64,000 bases of DNA from Caballeronia sp. SBC1 (GCF_011493005.1 NZ_CP049156.1:496001-560000); one strand, 5' to 3'. Shown: positions 37,230 through 48,895, numbered from the stretch's first letter. A program made the numbers and translations. The notes: generated from the letters alone by a model not told the origin.

Positions 37230-39299
37230 TCAGTTGGACGAGCCGGGTTTTTTCGGTTCAATACCAGGGCCCGAGCGACGACGTACGACCGGCTTGCCGG
37301 TGCGGACGGGAGGCGCGGCCTGCTTTTGCGAACGGGTCGGAACCGGTGCTTTGGCGCGTGTTGCAGGCATGACGACTTGATCTACGGCGGAGTCGTCGCC
37401 ACGCTCATTCGCCAGGTAAGCGGCGGTGGCCGCAGCCGTGTCACTGCCGGCAGGACGCCAGACCTGACCGATTGCGAGCGACTGCAACTTCTTCTTGCCG
37501 CCGTACCAGAGGTTCACGAGGCCGCGCGAGAAGAACACGGCCGAGAACATTGACGTCAGGATGCCGATACAGTGCACGACCGCAAAGCCGCGCACCGGAC
37601 CGGAGCCGAACGCCAGCAGCGCCAGACCTGCAATGAGCGTGGTCACGTTTGAGTCAACAATCGTGGCCCATGCATGCGCGAAGCCGTTCTGGATAGCAAG
37701 CTGCGGCGGCGCGCCGTTACGCAGTTCCTCGCGGATCCGTTCGTTGATCAGCACGTTTGCATCGATTGCCATACCGAGTGCCAGTGCAATAGCAGCAATA
37801 CCCGGCAGCGTCAGCGTGGCCTGCAGCATCGACAGAATGGCGACCAGCAGCAACAGGTTCACCGACAGCGACAACATGGAGATCAGGCCGAACAGCATGT
37901 AGTACGCGATCATGAAGACGGCGATCGCGGCGAAACCGTACTGCACGGAATCGAAGCCCTTGCGGATGTTGTCGGCGCCCAGGCTCGGACCAATCGTGCG
38001 TTCTTCGATGATGTCCATGGGCGCTGCGAGCGAACCTGCGCGCAGCAGCAGCGCCAGGTCGGCGGCGGCTTGCGGCGAGGGCTGGCCGGTGATCTGGAAG
38101 CGGTCGCCAAGTTCGGACTGGATGGTCGCGACGGTCAGCACTTCGCCCTTGCCCTTTTCGAACAGGATCATGGCCATCGGCTTGCCGATGTTGTCGCGCG
38201 ACACGCTGCTCACCGCGCGGCCACCTGCCGCGTCCAGGCGAATGTTCACCGACGGACGCTGGTGTTCGTCGAAGCCCGACGATGCGTCGATGATCCGGTC
38301 ACCCGTGAAGATCACCTGCTTTCTCACGAGCGTCGGCCCGGTGTTGCCTTGCGTGAAGAGTTCGTCGCCGGGGGGAACCGGATCGTTCGGACCGGGGTGC
38401 GTGTTGATCGGGTCAGCGAGCCGTGCTTCAAGCGTTGCCGTCCGGCCGATAATGTCCTTCGCCTTCGCCGTGTCCTGCACGCCCGGCAATTCGACCACGA
38501 TGCGGTCGGAGCCTTGTTGTTGGATCACCGGTTCCGCCACGCCGAGTTCGTTCACCCGGTTATGCAGCGTGACAATGTTCTGCTTGAGCGCGCTGTCTTC
38601 CGCCAGCTTTTGCGCCGCTGGCGTGAAGGTACCGACCACCTGGTAACCGTCACCGCCCGGACTTGTCGCCCATTGCAGTTCGCTCAGGCCGCTCGTCAGC
38701 ATGGTGCGCGCGGCATCGGCTGCGGCTTGGTCCGCGAAATTCACCACGACCGACTGATTCACGCGATTCACACCGCCATCGCGGATGTTTTTATCGCGTA
38801 ACAGCGCGCGGGCGTCCGCCGCGTTCGAGTCGAGCTTCTTGTTCAGCGCACCCGCCATGTCCACTTGCAACAGGAAGTGAACGCCGCCGCGCAAGTCGAG
38901 GCCGAGATACATGGGCAACGCGTGCAACGCGGTCAGCCAGCGCGGGGAAGCCGCCTGCAGATTCAGCGCGACCACGTATTGCGGATCGCTCGGGTCGCTG
39001 TTCAGCGTCTTCTGCAACAGATCCTTCACGCGCAATTGCGTGTCGGTGTCTTTCAGGCGCACGCGAATGTTGGCGTTCAGCGATGAATTGTCGAACGTCA
39101 CTTCATCCGGCGTCACCTTGTCGGCAGCCAGCGCGTTTTCGATGTTGGCAAGCGTAGTTGAATCCAGCTTGACCGTTGCCTTGCCGCTCGATACCTGCAC
39201 CGCCGGCGCTTCGCCGAAAAAATTGGGCAAGGTATAGACGAGGCCGATGACTAGCGCCACCAGCATCACGGCATATTTCCAAAGTGGGTAGCGATTCAT
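37230..39299 (-). CDS. secD: Protein translocase subunit SecD
   Basis: 689-residue partner of SecF. N-terminal helix MNRYPLWKYAVMLVALVIGL, the P1 periplasmic domain with YLGLDLRGGVHFLLQVDM, and the C-terminal six-helix core with ALGMAIDANVLINERIREEL. The last 70 residues (after AYLANERGDDSAVD) are a basic, Pro-rich cytoplasmic tail longer than in E. coli. Starts about 105 bases after yajC. Confidence 0.97.
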   Translation of the reverse strand: MNRYPLWKYAVMLVALVIGLVYTLPNFFGEAPAVQVSSGKATVKLDSTTLANIENALAADKVTPDEVTFDNSSLNANIRVRLKDTDTQLRVKDLLQKTLNSDPSDPQYVVALNLQAASPRWLTALHALPMYLGLDLRGGVHFLLQVDMAGALNKKLDSNAADARALLRDKNIRDGGVNRVNQSVVVNFADQAAADAARTMLTSGLSELQWATSPGGDGYQVVGTFTPAAQKLAEDSALKQNIVTLHNRVNELGVAEPVIQQQGSDRIVVELPGVQDTAKAKDIIGRTATLEARLADPINTHPGPNDPVPPGDELFTQGNTGPTLVRKQVIFTGDRIIDASSGFDEHQRPSVNIRLDAAGGRAVSSVSRDNIGKPMAMILFEKGKGEVLTVATIQSELGDRFQITGQPSPQAAADLALLLRAGSLAAPMDIIEERTIGPSLGADNIRKGFDSVQYGFAAIAVFMIAYYMLFGLISMLSLSVNLLLLVAILSMLQATLTLPGIAAIALALGMAIDANVLINERIREELRNGAPPQLAIQNGFAHAWATIVDSNVTTLIAGLALLAFGSGPVRGFAVVHCIGILTSMFSAVFFSRGLVNLWYGGKKKLQSLAIGQVWRPAGSDTAAATAAYLANERGDDSAVDQVVMPATRAKAPVPTRSQKQAAPPVRTGKPVVRRRSGPGIEPKKPGSSN

Positions 39300-39404
39300 G
39301 GGGATGGCCGAACAGGAAAGTTGGCGAGGAGGGGTAAGCGATGCGTCCGGCGACGAGCGGGCAATGGGCCGCGGAGGCCGCGCCGAACGCGAGAAAAGTT
39401 GGCC

Positions 39405-39728
39405 TTAGAGCGACTTGATCGTGCCTTTCGGGAGGATAGTCGTGACAGCAGCCTTCTGGATGGTAATTTCCGTACCTTCCGAAATTTCGACGCCAACGTA
39501 TGCGTCCGTCACCTTCGTGACCTTACCGACAATACCGCCGTTCGTTACTACTTCATCGCCCTTTGCCATGGCGGACAGCATATTGCGATGTTCCTTCTGC
39601 CGCTTCATTTGCGGACGAATCATGATGAAATACAGCACTGCAAACATCAAAATGAGAGGCAAAAAGCTCATGATGCTCGACTGCGCGCCATCTGCGCCGC
39701 CGCCGAAGGCTTTTGAAATAAAATCCAC
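39405..39728 (-). CDS. yajC: Preprotein translocase accessory subunit YajC
   Basis: 107 residues with one membrane helix (FLPLILMFAVLYFIMIRPQM, residues 25-44) and the conserved cytoplasmic GDEVVTNGGIVGKVTKV. Associates with SecDF. Standard position between tgt and secD. Confidence 0.96.
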   Translation of the reverse strand: MDFISKAFGGGADGAQSSIMSFLPLILMFAVLYFIMIRPQMKRQKEHRNMLSAMAKGDEVVTNGGIVGKVTKVTDAYVGVEISEGTEITIQKAAVTTILPKGTIKSL

Positions 39729-39899
39729 GTTGGTCTCTCCGTTATGACGATCAGAAAATTAGCCCGCTATTCTACCACTGGGCCACGCCACGTAAGCGCG
39801 GAATGCGCTTTGTGATCAAGCTGTTAAAGCGTGGCGTAAAGCAATTGTAATGTTTATCGGGCCGATTGCAGATTCAATGGCCGGACGTTAGCCATCCGG

Positions 39900-41087
<1,188 letters not shown>

Positions 41088-41117
41088 TCAAAAGCTCCTG
41101 TGCCACCGGAAGCAGCT

Positions 41118-41164
41118 TTGCATGGGGCCGGAGTAAGCGCTAAAGCACGAACTCCGGGCCGACA
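41118..41164 (+). repeat. Dispersed hairpin repeat, copy 4
   Basis: Same element as the three other copies, but the outer stem has changed on both arms: GGCC replaces GACC on the left and GGCC replaces GGTC on the right, keeping pairing. Lies between queA and tgt, antisense to both genes. Confidence 0.85.
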
Positions 41165-41264
41165 AGTCCGGCGCAATTGGGTAAAGGGTGAGGTATATGG
41201 GCGCCACGATTATGTGGCGCGTTCAATCATTCATGCGTTAGAGCTGCGTTGCAGACAGCGCTCT

Positions 41265-42317
41265 TCAGGCCGCCGTTTGCCGCGTGAGCAGCATGGCGTC
41301 GCCGTAGCTAAAGAACCGATACCGCTCCTCAATCGCATGCGCGTACGCCGCGCGGATCGCGTCCATGCCGGCGAATGCGGAAACCAGCATCATCAGCGTC
41401 GACTTCGGCAAATGGAAGTTCGTCACCAGCCGATCGACCACGCGGAACTGATACCCCGGTGTGATGAAAATGTCCGTCTCGGCACTGGTTTCCGCGAGCG
41501 GGCGCCCTGCAACGGCCGCGTCTCGGGCGGCCGCTTCGAGCGCACGCAGCGAAGTCGTGCCGACCGCAATCACGCGGTTCCCCCGCGCTTTCGTCGACGT
41601 GATCTTGTCCGCCAGCTCCTGCGGCAGCCGATACCATTCGCTATGCATCTTATGTTCGGCGAGATTCTCCACGCGCACCGGCTGGAACGTGCCCGCGCCC
41701 ACGTGCAGCGTCAGCGTTGCGCGCTCCACGCCGCGTGCGTCGAGCGCGGCAAACAGCGCCGGGTCGAAGTGCAGGCCGGCCGTGGGCGCCGCGACCGCGC
41801 CGGGGTTCGCCGCGTAGACCGTCTGGTAGCGGGTTTCATCGAAGGAATCGGGATCGTGTTCTATATACGGCGGCAACGGCAGGCGGCCATATTGTTCGAT
41901 CAGCGTCAGGCAATCGGCGGGGAAATGCAGCGTGTAGAACGGTTCCACGCGCTCGCCGACCGTGACCTCGAATGCATCGGCGAGAACCAGTTTCGTGCCC
42001 GGCAACGGGCTTTTGCTCGCCCGGATCTGCGCGAGCGCAGTGGTTGCGCCAGTCAGCCGCTCAACCAGCACCTCAATACGGCCACCGCTGGCCTTCTGGC
42101 CGAGGAACCGAGCCTTCAAGACTTTGGTATCGTTGAATACAAGCAGGTCGCCGGGTTCCAGCAGGTTGGGCAGCTCGGTGAAGTGGCGATCGGTGAAAGC
42201 GGCTATTGCGGCGTGGTTGTCCACGTCGAGCAAACGGCTCGCGCTGCGCTCGGCGAGCGCCGTTTGCGCGATCAGCTCGGGCGGCAGATTAAAATCGAAG
42301 TCAGAAAGCGTGAACAT
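41265..42317 (-). CDS. queA: S-adenosylmethionine:tRNA ribosyltransferase-isomerase
   Basis: Adds the epoxycyclopentane ring to preQ1 in tRNA, the step after Tgt. The ATG at 42317 ([18 protein letters not shown]) gives 350 residues, the normal size; the further 65 open codons upstream are not conserved. Motifs include [29 protein letters not shown] and [20 protein letters not shown]. First gene of queA-tgt-yajC-secDF. Confidence 0.96.
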   Translation of the reverse strand: MFTLSDFDFNLPPELIAQTALAERSASRLLDVDNHAAIAAFTDRHFTELPNLLEPGDLLVFNDTKVLKARFLGQKASGGRIEVLVERLTGATTALAQIRASKSPLPGTKLVLADAFEVTVGERVEPFYTLHFPADCLTLIEQYGRLPLPPYIEHDPDSFDETRYQTVYAANPGAVAAPTAGLHFDPALFAALDARGVERATLTLHVGAGTFQPVRVENLAEHKMHSEWYRLPQELADKITSTKARGNRVIAVGTTSLRALEAAARDAAVAGRPLAETSAETDIFITPGYQFRVVDRLVTNFHLPKSTLMMLVSAFAGMDAIRAAYAHAIEERYRFFSYGDAMLLTRQTAA

Positions 42318-42685
42318 GGGGAAAGCAGGTCGATGCGCGATGAAACGCGCGTTATTTTGGCCAGGCGTTGGCCAAGGCGGCGCAAGTGAGCGCGGGTTCA
42401 GTGCGGTAATGCGGGTTCGCGGGCCGGCTGTCTGATCGGCCGTTGCGGCGGTTTCAAATAGCGCCGCGGCCTCTCGAAATCCACTGGGCCGCTTCCAGAT
42501 TGCACCCCGCAATGCCCGCGAAGCGACTGGTTTCGCGGCTGCGTCCGGTACGATCGATGGAGCAAAAACCCTCCGCCGGCCGCATATTCACGCGCTTTAA
42601 CGAACCCGCACATGCCGCGCGGCGAACGGATGATGACCGTATCGCCGTGCCGAACGAAGCCGATATTGTACTTTGAAGAGATTAG
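42318..42685. other. Divergent gap queA/recG with an uncertain minus-strand frame
   Basis: 368 bases with no recognised gene. A minus-strand frame (42398 to about 42680) is open with codon-like third-position GC bias and reads YNIGFVRHGDTVIIRSPRG, but it has no matching start codon with a ribosome-binding site and would overlap the queA promoter. TACAAT on the minus strand at about 42666-42671 may be a -10 box. Left as unresolved. Confidence 0.4.
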
Positions 42686-44926
42686 ATGCCCTTGTCCGAC
42701 CGCCGTTTGCTCGTTGCTCCCGACGCTGAAGACGCTCCCGATGCAGCCGGTGAACCCGACGCGCCTGTTCAAAAGCGCAAGCGCCGGCGAGCGGCGGGCG
42801 CGAAAACGCTCGCGAATCTGGAGATCGCCACAGACAAGATCCAGCCGCTAAAACCCGCCGCCGCGCCGCCCAAACCCGTCGATAAACTCGCCAAGCTCGG
42901 CCTGAAATCGGATATCGACCTCGTGCTGCATCTGCCGATGCGCTACGAGGACGAAACCAGCATCACGCCAATTGCCCATCTGATCCCCGGCGACAACACG
43001 CAGACCGAAGGCGTGGTGTTCGACAACGAGATCGCGTACCGGCCGCGTCGACAGTTGCTGGTCAAGATCCACGACGACGCCGGCGACGAACTCACGCTGC
43101 GTTTTCTCAATTTCTACGGTTCGCAGGTCAAGCAGATGGCTATCGGCGTGCGCCTGCGGGTGCGTGGCGATGTTCGCGGCGGTTTTTTTGGCATGGAGAT
43201 GGTGCACCCGGCGGTGCGTCCGGTGGATGAAGACACGCCGCTGCCGCAAGCGTTGACGCCGGTGTATCCGAGCACGGCGGGGGTATCGCAGGCGTATTTG
43301 CGCAAGGCTATCGACAGCGCGTTGTCGCGGGTTCATCTGCCGGAGTTGCTGCCGGAAAAAATCGACCGGGCGCATCTGCAGCCGCTTAACGTGCCGGCGT
43401 TGCTCGATGCCGTTAGAACCCTGCATCATCCGCACGCCGATTCCGATGAAAACGCGTTGATCGACGGCACGCATCCGGCGTGGACGCGCATCAAGTTCGA
43501 GGAATTGCTCGCGCAGCAGTTGTCGCTCAAACGCGCGCATGAGGAGCGCCGCACGCGCGCCGCGCCAATGATGCCGCGGTTACAGGATGTGCCCGAATCG
43601 TTGGTCGCACGGTTTCTGGCTACGCTGCCGTTCAAGCTCACCGGCGCGCAGGAACGTGTGTGCGCCGAAATATCCGGCGAACTCATGCTGCCTCATCCAA
43701 TGCAGCGCCTTTTGCAAGGCGATGTGGGCAGCGGCAAGACGATCGTGGCGGCGCTTGCTGCCGCGCAGGCTATTGACGCCGGTTATCAGGCCGCGTTGAT
43801 GGCGCCGACCGAAATCCTCGCCGAACAACACGCGCGCAAGCTGCGTGCTTGGTTGGAGCCGCTGGGCGTGACGGTGGCGTGGCTCGCCGGCAGCCTGAAG
43901 GCGAAGGAAAAACGCGCGGCGCTGGAAGCGGCGGCATCGGGGGCGGCGCAGCTTGTGATTGGCACGCACGCGATCATTCAGGAAGCTGTTGAGTTTGCGC
44001 GGCTGGGGTTTGTGATCGTCGATGAACAGCATCGGTTTGGTGTGGCTCAGCGGCTTGCGTTGCGGGCCAAGGCGCATAACGCCGCCGATGGTGTGAACAA
44101 CTTCCAGCCGCATCAACTGATGATGTCGGCCACGCCCATTCCGCGCACGCTCGCCATGACGTATTACGCGGATCTCGATGTATCGACTATTGATGAATTG
44201 CCGCCGGGGCGCACGCCGATCCTGACCAAACTCGTCGCCGATAACCGGCGGGAAGAGGTGATCGCCCGCGTGCGTGAAGCGGCGCTGACTGGGCGGCAAG
44301 TATATTGGGTGTGTCCGCTGATCGAAGAGAGCGAGACGCTGCAATTGCAGACGGCGGTGGAGACGTACGAGACGCTTGTAGCCGCGTTACCGGAGTTGCG
44401 TATAGGGCTCGTGCATGGGCGTTTGCCGCCGGCAGAAAAGGCCGCCGTCATGGATGCGTTCACGCGTGCCGAGGTCCAGTTGCTGGTCGCGACAACGGTG
44501 ATCGAAGTGGGCGTGGACGTACCGAATGCCTCGCTGATGGTGATTGAGCACGCCGAGCGCTTTGGCCTGGCGCAGCTTCACCAGTTGCGTGGCCGCGTGG
44601 GGCGGGGCAGCGCGGCTTCAGTGTGCGTGCTGATGTATGCCGGGCCGTTGTCGCAGACGGCGCGCGCCCGTTTGCAGACCATGCGCGAAACCACCGATGG
44701 CTTTGAAATCGCCCGTCGTGACCTGGAGATTCGCGGTCCTGGCGAATTCCTTGGTGCGCGTCAGTCGGGTGCGGCGATGCTGCGTTTTGCCAGCCTTGAA
44801 AATGATGGCTGGCTGATCGAACCGGCGCGCGCGGCAGCGGACCAGATGCTGGCCCAGTTCCCCGAAGCGGTGACGAATCACTTGGCGCGATGGCTTGGCG
44901 CGCGCGAGCAATATCTGAAAGCTTGA
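42686..44926 (+). CDS. recG: ATP-dependent DNA helicase RecG
   Basis: Monomeric helicase that remodels stalled forks and branched DNA. 746 residues. An OB/wedge domain (about 90-200), Walker A LLQGDVGSGKTIVAALAAAQ near residue 348, the DEQH box VIVDEQHRFGVAQRLALRA near 448, motif III MMSATPIPRTLAMT, and motif VI HQLRGRVGRGSAASVCVL are in order. The N-terminal 60 residues are charged and longer than in E. coli. Start ATG at 42686; an internal start cannot be excluded. Confidence 0.95.
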   Translation: MPLSDRRLLVAPDAEDAPDAAGEPDAPVQKRKRRRAAGAKTLANLEIATDKIQPLKPAAAPPKPVDKLAKLGLKSDIDLVLHLPMRYEDETSITPIAHLIPGDNTQTEGVVFDNEIAYRPRRQLLVKIHDDAGDELTLRFLNFYGSQVKQMAIGVRLRVRGDVRGGFFGMEMVHPAVRPVDEDTPLPQALTPVYPSTAGVSQAYLRKAIDSALSRVHLPELLPEKIDRAHLQPLNVPALLDAVRTLHHPHADSDENALIDGTHPAWTRIKFEELLAQQLSLKRAHEERRTRAAPMMPRLQDVPESLVARFLATLPFKLTGAQERVCAEISGELMLPHPMQRLLQGDVGSGKTIVAALAAAQAIDAGYQAALMAPTEILAEQHARKLRAWLEPLGVTVAWLAGSLKAKEKRAALEAAASGAAQLVIGTHAIIQEAVEFARLGFVIVDEQHRFGVAQRLALRAKAHNAADGVNNFQPHQLMMSATPIPRTLAMTYYADLDVSTIDELPPGRTPILTKLVADNRREEVIARVREAALTGRQVYWVCPLIEESETLQLQTAVETYETLVAALPELRIGLVHGRLPPAEKAAVMDAFTRAEVQLLVATTVIEVGVDVPNASLMVIEHAERFGLAQLHQLRGRVGRGSAASVCVLMYAGPLSQTARARLQTMRETTDGFEIARRDLEIRGPGEFLGARQSGAAMLRFASLENDGWLIEPARAAADQMLAQFPEAVTNHLARWLGAREQYLKA

Positions 44927-45126
44927 ACGCAGTGAGGTTTCGCGGGTCTTAAGCGACTGCACACAAGCACGAAGCAGCACGGTGGCAGTGCTTGTGCGCT
45001 GAGACCGATAGCCGGCGAGAGATTCCTTCCGCTGATTCATCGGCTCCGCTTGGTCACAGTTGGCGAATCCCCCCGACGGGTGTATAAGTCAAATCCTATC
45101 GATTCAATGACTCTGATTGGCCCCTA

Positions 45127-46086
45127 ATGACCCTTACCGAATTGAAGTACATCGTTGCGGTGGCCCGCGAGCGGCATTTTGGCCGTGCGGCCGAGGCATG
45201 TTTCGTGAGTCAGCCGACCTTGTCGGTAGCAATCAAGAAGCTGGAAGATGAACTGAACGTGCAGATTTTCGAGCGCGGCACCAGCGAAGTCAGTGTCACG
45301 CCAATTGGCGAACAGATCGTCACACAAGCGCAGCGTGTTCTTGAACAAACCCTCGCCATCAAGGAAATCGCCAAGCAGGGCAAAGACCCGCTGGTCGGAC
45401 CGTTGCGCCTGGGCGTGATCTATACCATTGGGCCGTATCTACTGCCCACGCTCGTCAAGCAGATGATCAAGCGCGTCCCGCAGATGCCGCTGATGCTGCA
45501 GGAAAACTACACGCTCAAGCTGATCGAACTGCTGAAGCAGGGCGAAATCGATGTCGCCATCATGGCGCTGCCGTTTCCGGAAACGGGCCTGATGGTGCGT
45601 CCGCTATTCGACGAACCGTTTGTTGTCGCCATGCCGGCGGGCCATCCGTGGGAAAACCGGCCCAAGATCAATGCCGATGACCTGAAGCTGGAAACCATGC
45701 TGCTGCTGGGCAGCGGCCATTGTTTTCGCGATCACGTGCTCGGCGTATGTCCTGAATTGATGCGTTTTTCGCAGAACGCAGACGGAATCCAGAAGACGTT
45801 CGAAGGGTCATCGCTGGAAACCATCCGGCATATGGTTGCCAGCGGCGTTGGCATTACCGTGCTGCCGCGGATGTCGGTGATGGAAGTGAAACCGCACGCA
45901 GGCGGTGTGGATGCCGGTTTGCTGAGCTACGTTCCCTTCGATGACCCGATTCCGGACCGGCGCGTCGTGCTGGCGTGGCGCAAGAGCTTCACGCGGATGC
46001 CGGCTATCGAAGCCATTTGCGACGCAATCGCCGCCTGCAATATCCCGGGTGTCACGCGGCTAGAGTTGCCCGCCGCCGTCAACTAA
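45127..46086 (+). CDS. oxyR: Hydrogen peroxide-inducible transcriptional regulator OxyR
   Basis: LysR-type regulator of the peroxide response. 319 residues with the winged HTH at the N terminus (FGRAAEACFVSQPTLSVAIK) and, in the effector domain, LLLGSGHCFRDHVLGVC, which places the redox cysteines at exactly 199 and 208 as in E. coli OxyR. Directly upstream of a catalase and close to dps, two classic OxyR targets. Confidence 0.97.
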   Translation: MTLTELKYIVAVARERHFGRAAEACFVSQPTLSVAIKKLEDELNVQIFERGTSEVSVTPIGEQIVTQAQRVLEQTLAIKEIAKQGKDPLVGPLRLGVIYTIGPYLLPTLVKQMIKRVPQMPLMLQENYTLKLIELLKQGEIDVAIMALPFPETGLMVRPLFDEPFVVAMPAGHPWENRPKINADDLKLETMLLLGSGHCFRDHVLGVCPELMRFSQNADGIQKTFEGSSLETIRHMVASGVGITVLPRMSVMEVKPHAGGVDAGLLSYVPFDDPIPDRRVVLAWRKSFTRMPAIEAICDAIAACNIPGVTRLELPAAVN

Positions 46087-46191
46087 TCCTTCTTTAGCTC
46101 GATTTATCCCGTACCGCGTCCCGCATGGGCGCGGATTCCGGCACCATTTCCCCGCTTCTCGAAAGCCTCGCGCGCCTCACCTCTGCTCGGC

Positions 46192-46246
46192 CTATCGCAT
46201 AGATTGAATTAATTGAATTCGATATTTCAATAGTCTTTGTTATTCT
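46192..46246 (+). promoter_or_regulatory. Catalase-operon promoter region with AT-rich dyads
   Basis: An AT-rich island in GC-rich DNA. It contains CTATcgcATAG (46192-46202), repeated ATTGAATT motifs and the dyad TTGAA...TTCAA, followed by a TATTCT -10-like box at 46241-46246 with a poor -35. The layout suits an activator-dependent promoter, plausibly bound by OxyR, whose sites use ATAG/CTAT half-sites; exact contacts are not assigned. Confidence 0.45.
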
Positions 46247-46294
46247 CACCTCCATGGATCGGCCCCGATCCAACAGAACAAACCGGAGGAAGCC

Positions 46295-46396
46295 ATGTCG
46301 CTGATCGCCCGCCAGGCCACGCAACTCACCGCCGTTTATCGCGAAGCCAAAGGCGTAGTGGTTGACGTTCTAGCCAGCTTCGCCCGCACTTGCTAA
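46295..46396 (+). CDS. Small ORF (33 aa) leading the catalase gene
   Basis: An ATG with a near-ideal ribosome-binding site (CCGGAGGAAGCC) opens a 33-codon frame ending TAA, 47 bases before the catalase start: [20 protein letters not shown] then [13 protein letters not shown]. The Shine-Dalgarno is better than that of the catalase. It has no membrane segment and no family I recognise; it may be a leader peptide or small stress protein made with the catalase. A role is not inferred from sequence. Confidence 0.55.
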   Translation: MSLIARQATQLTAVYREAKGVVVDVLASFARTC

Positions 46397-46443
46397 ACCC
46401 CGACATAAGGTTTCGTCCCAGACAAACTTCACGGAGCAAATCG

Positions 46444-47937
46444 ATGACCAATCGCATCCTCACCACTGCAGCAGGCGCGCCTGTCGGCGATAACCAGAAC
46501 TCGATAACCGCCGGTCCGCGCGGTCCGATCGCGCTGCAGGATTTCTGGCTGCTCGAGAAGCTCGCGCATTTTGACCGCGAAGTGATCCCTGAGCGCCGTG
46601 TGCATGCCAAAGGATCGGGCGCGTTCGGCACGCTCAAGATCACGCACGATATCTCGCGCTTCACGAAAGCCAAGGTGTTCGCGGAAGTTGGCAAGGAAAC
46701 GCCGTTGTTCATGCGCTTTTCGACCGTTGCCGGCGAACGCGGCGCGGCTGACGCCGAGCGCGACGTGCGCGGCTTCTCGATCAAGTTCTATACGGAAGAA
46801 GGTAACTGGGACGTGGTCGGCAACAACACGCCGGTGTTTTTTATCCGCGATCCGCTGAAATTTCCTGACTTCATCCATACGCAAAAGCGCGATCCGTACA
46901 CCAACATGCGCAGCAACGTGGCGGCGTGGGACTTCTGGTCGCGGCATCCGGAGTCGTTGCATCAGGTCACCATCCTGATGAGCGATCGCGGGATTCCGAA
47001 GAGCTACAGGCAGATGCATGGCTTCGGCTCGCACACGTATTCGTTCATCAACGCGAACAACGAGCGCTTCTATGTGAAGTTCCACTTCAAGTCGCAGCAG
47101 CCACTCGAGAATTACACCGATGCCGAAGCGTCTGCGGTCGTGGGCAGCGATCGGGAAAGCGCGCAGCGCGATCTGGTGGACAATATTGATCGCGGTAATT
47201 TTCCGAAGTGGAATTTCCGCATCCAGGTGATGACGGAAGCGCAAGCCGCGACGTATCGCATGAATCCGTTCGATATCACCAAGGTCTGGCCGCACAAGGA
47301 TTTCCCGCTGATCGACGTGGGCACGATCGAGTTGAATCGCAACGCGGGCAATTATTTTGCCGATGTCGAGCAGGCCGCTTTCACGCCCGCGAACGTGGTG
47401 CCGGGCATTGGCTTCTCGCCTGACCGCTTGTTGCAAGGGCGCTTGTTCTCGTATGGCGATGCGCATCGGTATCGTCTTGGCATCAATCACCATCAGATTC
47501 CGGTGAACGCGCCTAAGACCGCCGTGCAGAACTCGTTTCATCGCGATGGCGGCATGCGCACCGATGGCAACAGCGGCGGCCGCGTGAACTACGAGCCGAA
47601 CCGCTTCGGCGACTTCGCGCAGGACCCGAGCGTGAACGAGCCGGCGTTGGCGGCGGGAGCGGTGGAGCGTTACAACCATCGTGAAGACACGGATTACTAC
47701 AGCCAGCCGGGCGCGCTGTTCCGTCTCTTCGACGACGCGCAAAAGCAGCGCTTCTTTGGCAACATCGCACGGCACATTTTCGGCGTGCCGAACGAGATTG
47801 TCGCGGTGCAGATCGAGCACTTCCGGCGTGCCGATCCGGCGTATGCGGCGGGTGTTGTAGCGGCGCTGGCGGCGTTGGGCCAGAAGGTTGAAGTGGTTGA
47901 AGGGGTTGACGCGAACGCTGAAGCCGCAATGAAGTAA
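46444..47937 (+). CDS. Monofunctional heme catalase
   Basis: Decomposes hydrogen peroxide. The ATG at 46444 ([20 protein letters not shown]) gives 497 residues, typical of small-subunit (clade 3) catalases. Catalytic His54 lies in [12 protein letters not shown], Asn in [12 protein letters not shown] near 127, and the heme-ligand Tyr in [14 protein letters not shown] near 337; DIERGNFP-type and [13 protein letters not shown] blocks are present. Called katA/katB in relatives; no symbol is forced. Follows oxyR and the 33-codon ORF. Confidence 0.96.
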   Translation: MTNRILTTAAGAPVGDNQNSITAGPRGPIALQDFWLLEKLAHFDREVIPERRVHAKGSGAFGTLKITHDISRFTKAKVFAEVGKETPLFMRFSTVAGERGAADAERDVRGFSIKFYTEEGNWDVVGNNTPVFFIRDPLKFPDFIHTQKRDPYTNMRSNVAAWDFWSRHPESLHQVTILMSDRGIPKSYRQMHGFGSHTYSFINANNERFYVKFHFKSQQPLENYTDAEASAVVGSDRESAQRDLVDNIDRGNFPKWNFRIQVMTEAQAATYRMNPFDITKVWPHKDFPLIDVGTIELNRNAGNYFADVEQAAFTPANVVPGIGFSPDRLLQGRLFSYGDAHRYRLGINHHQIPVNAPKTAVQNSFHRDGGMRTDGNSGGRVNYEPNRFGDFAQDPSVNEPALAAGAVERYNHREDTDYYSQPGALFRLFDDAQKQRFFGNIARHIFGVPNEIVAVQIEHFRRADPAYAAGVVAALAALGQKVEVVEGVDANAEAAMK

Positions 47938-48031
47938 GCAGGACGGGACGCGTGTTCAGCAATGCGCAGAATATGCGTCCCTCGCTGATTTGATACGCAT
48001 GACTTAAAGGCTGAATTCAGGGAGAACGACG

Positions 48032-48202
48032 ATGACACAAGCCATCATGACACTCGAACGGGCGGTGAGCGGTATTGAGGCGAAGAGCCTGAATGCGTCG
48101 CGCGGCGTACGGTTGGTTATCGGCTTTGGCATTGTCGCGGCGAGTTACGCGGCGGTGATTATCGAAGGATTGCATGGTGTTGGTTTCGCCGGATTGTCCT
48201 GA
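48032..48202 (+). CDS. Small putative membrane protein (56 aa)
   Basis: Frame with a good ribosome-binding site (AGGGAGAACGACG) directly before the ATG, between catalase and dps. The protein begins MTQAIMTLERAVSGIEAKSL and has one hydrophobic segment, residues 27-44 (VRLVIGFGIVAASYAAVI), then a short glycine-rich tail. Codon third positions are GC-biased like real genes here. No family is recognised. Its position suggests induction together with peroxide defence. Confidence 0.6.
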   Translation: MTQAIMTLERAVSGIEAKSLNASRGVRLVIGFGIVAASYAAVIIEGLHGVGFAGLS

Positions 48203-48357
48203 CGACGCGTCGTATTGACGCGCCCGATAACCCTTGTGGCCCGCCTCCATGGCGGATTGCACCGCGTTTCTAATATAAACTGACGAACGTTCGGCACCCC
48301 CGGCAGCAGCTTCGGCCGGGTCGCTCGCACTGTTCGTATCACTCTCACGGAGTCACT

Positions 48358-48849
48358 ATGGCGAAGAAAATCGCATCACCGGCTGTGAACATCGGTATCA
48401 GCGACAAAGACCGCAAGAAGATCGCCGATGGTTTGTCGCATCTATTGGCCGATACCTACACGCTGTATTTGAAGACCCATAATTTTCACTGGAACGTCAC
48501 GGGGCCAATGTTCAACACGCTCCATTTGATGTTCGAAGGGCAATACACGGAACTGGCGCTGGCAGTGGATTCAATCGCTGAACGTATTCGCGCGCTGGGC
48601 GTGTACGCGCCGGGTAGCTATCGTGAATTCGCGAAACTGTCTTCCATTCCCGAAGCAGATGGCATTCCGGTAGCCGAAGAAATGATTCGCCAGTTGGTGG
48701 AAGGCCAGGAAGCAGTTGTGCGCACGGCGCGCGCGATTTTCCCGCTGACCGATAGCGCCAACGATGAGCCGACGGCTGATTTGCTCACGCAGCGCATGCA
48801 GATTCACGAAAAGACCGCGTGGATGTTGCGAGCAATGCTGGGACAGTGA
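48358..48849 (+). CDS. dps: DNA starvation/stationary phase protection protein Dps
   Basis: Ferritin-like dodecamer that oxidises iron with peroxide and shields DNA. 163 residues with the interface ferroxidase ligands in [19 protein letters not shown] and [20 protein letters not shown]. The basic N terminus MAKKIASPA fits DNA binding. Likely part of the OxyR regulon given its neighbours. A terminator follows. Confidence 0.96.
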   Translation: MAKKIASPAVNIGISDKDRKKIADGLSHLLADTYTLYLKTHNFHWNVTGPMFNTLHLMFEGQYTELALAVDSIAERIRALGVYAPGSYREFAKLSSIPEADGIPVAEEMIRQLVEGQEAVVRTARAIFPLTDSANDEPTADLLTQRMQIHEKTAWMLRAMLGQ

Positions 48850-48895
48850 GATTTTGAGTTGATCGCCACGGGTTGAGCGTGGCGAATGGAATGGA

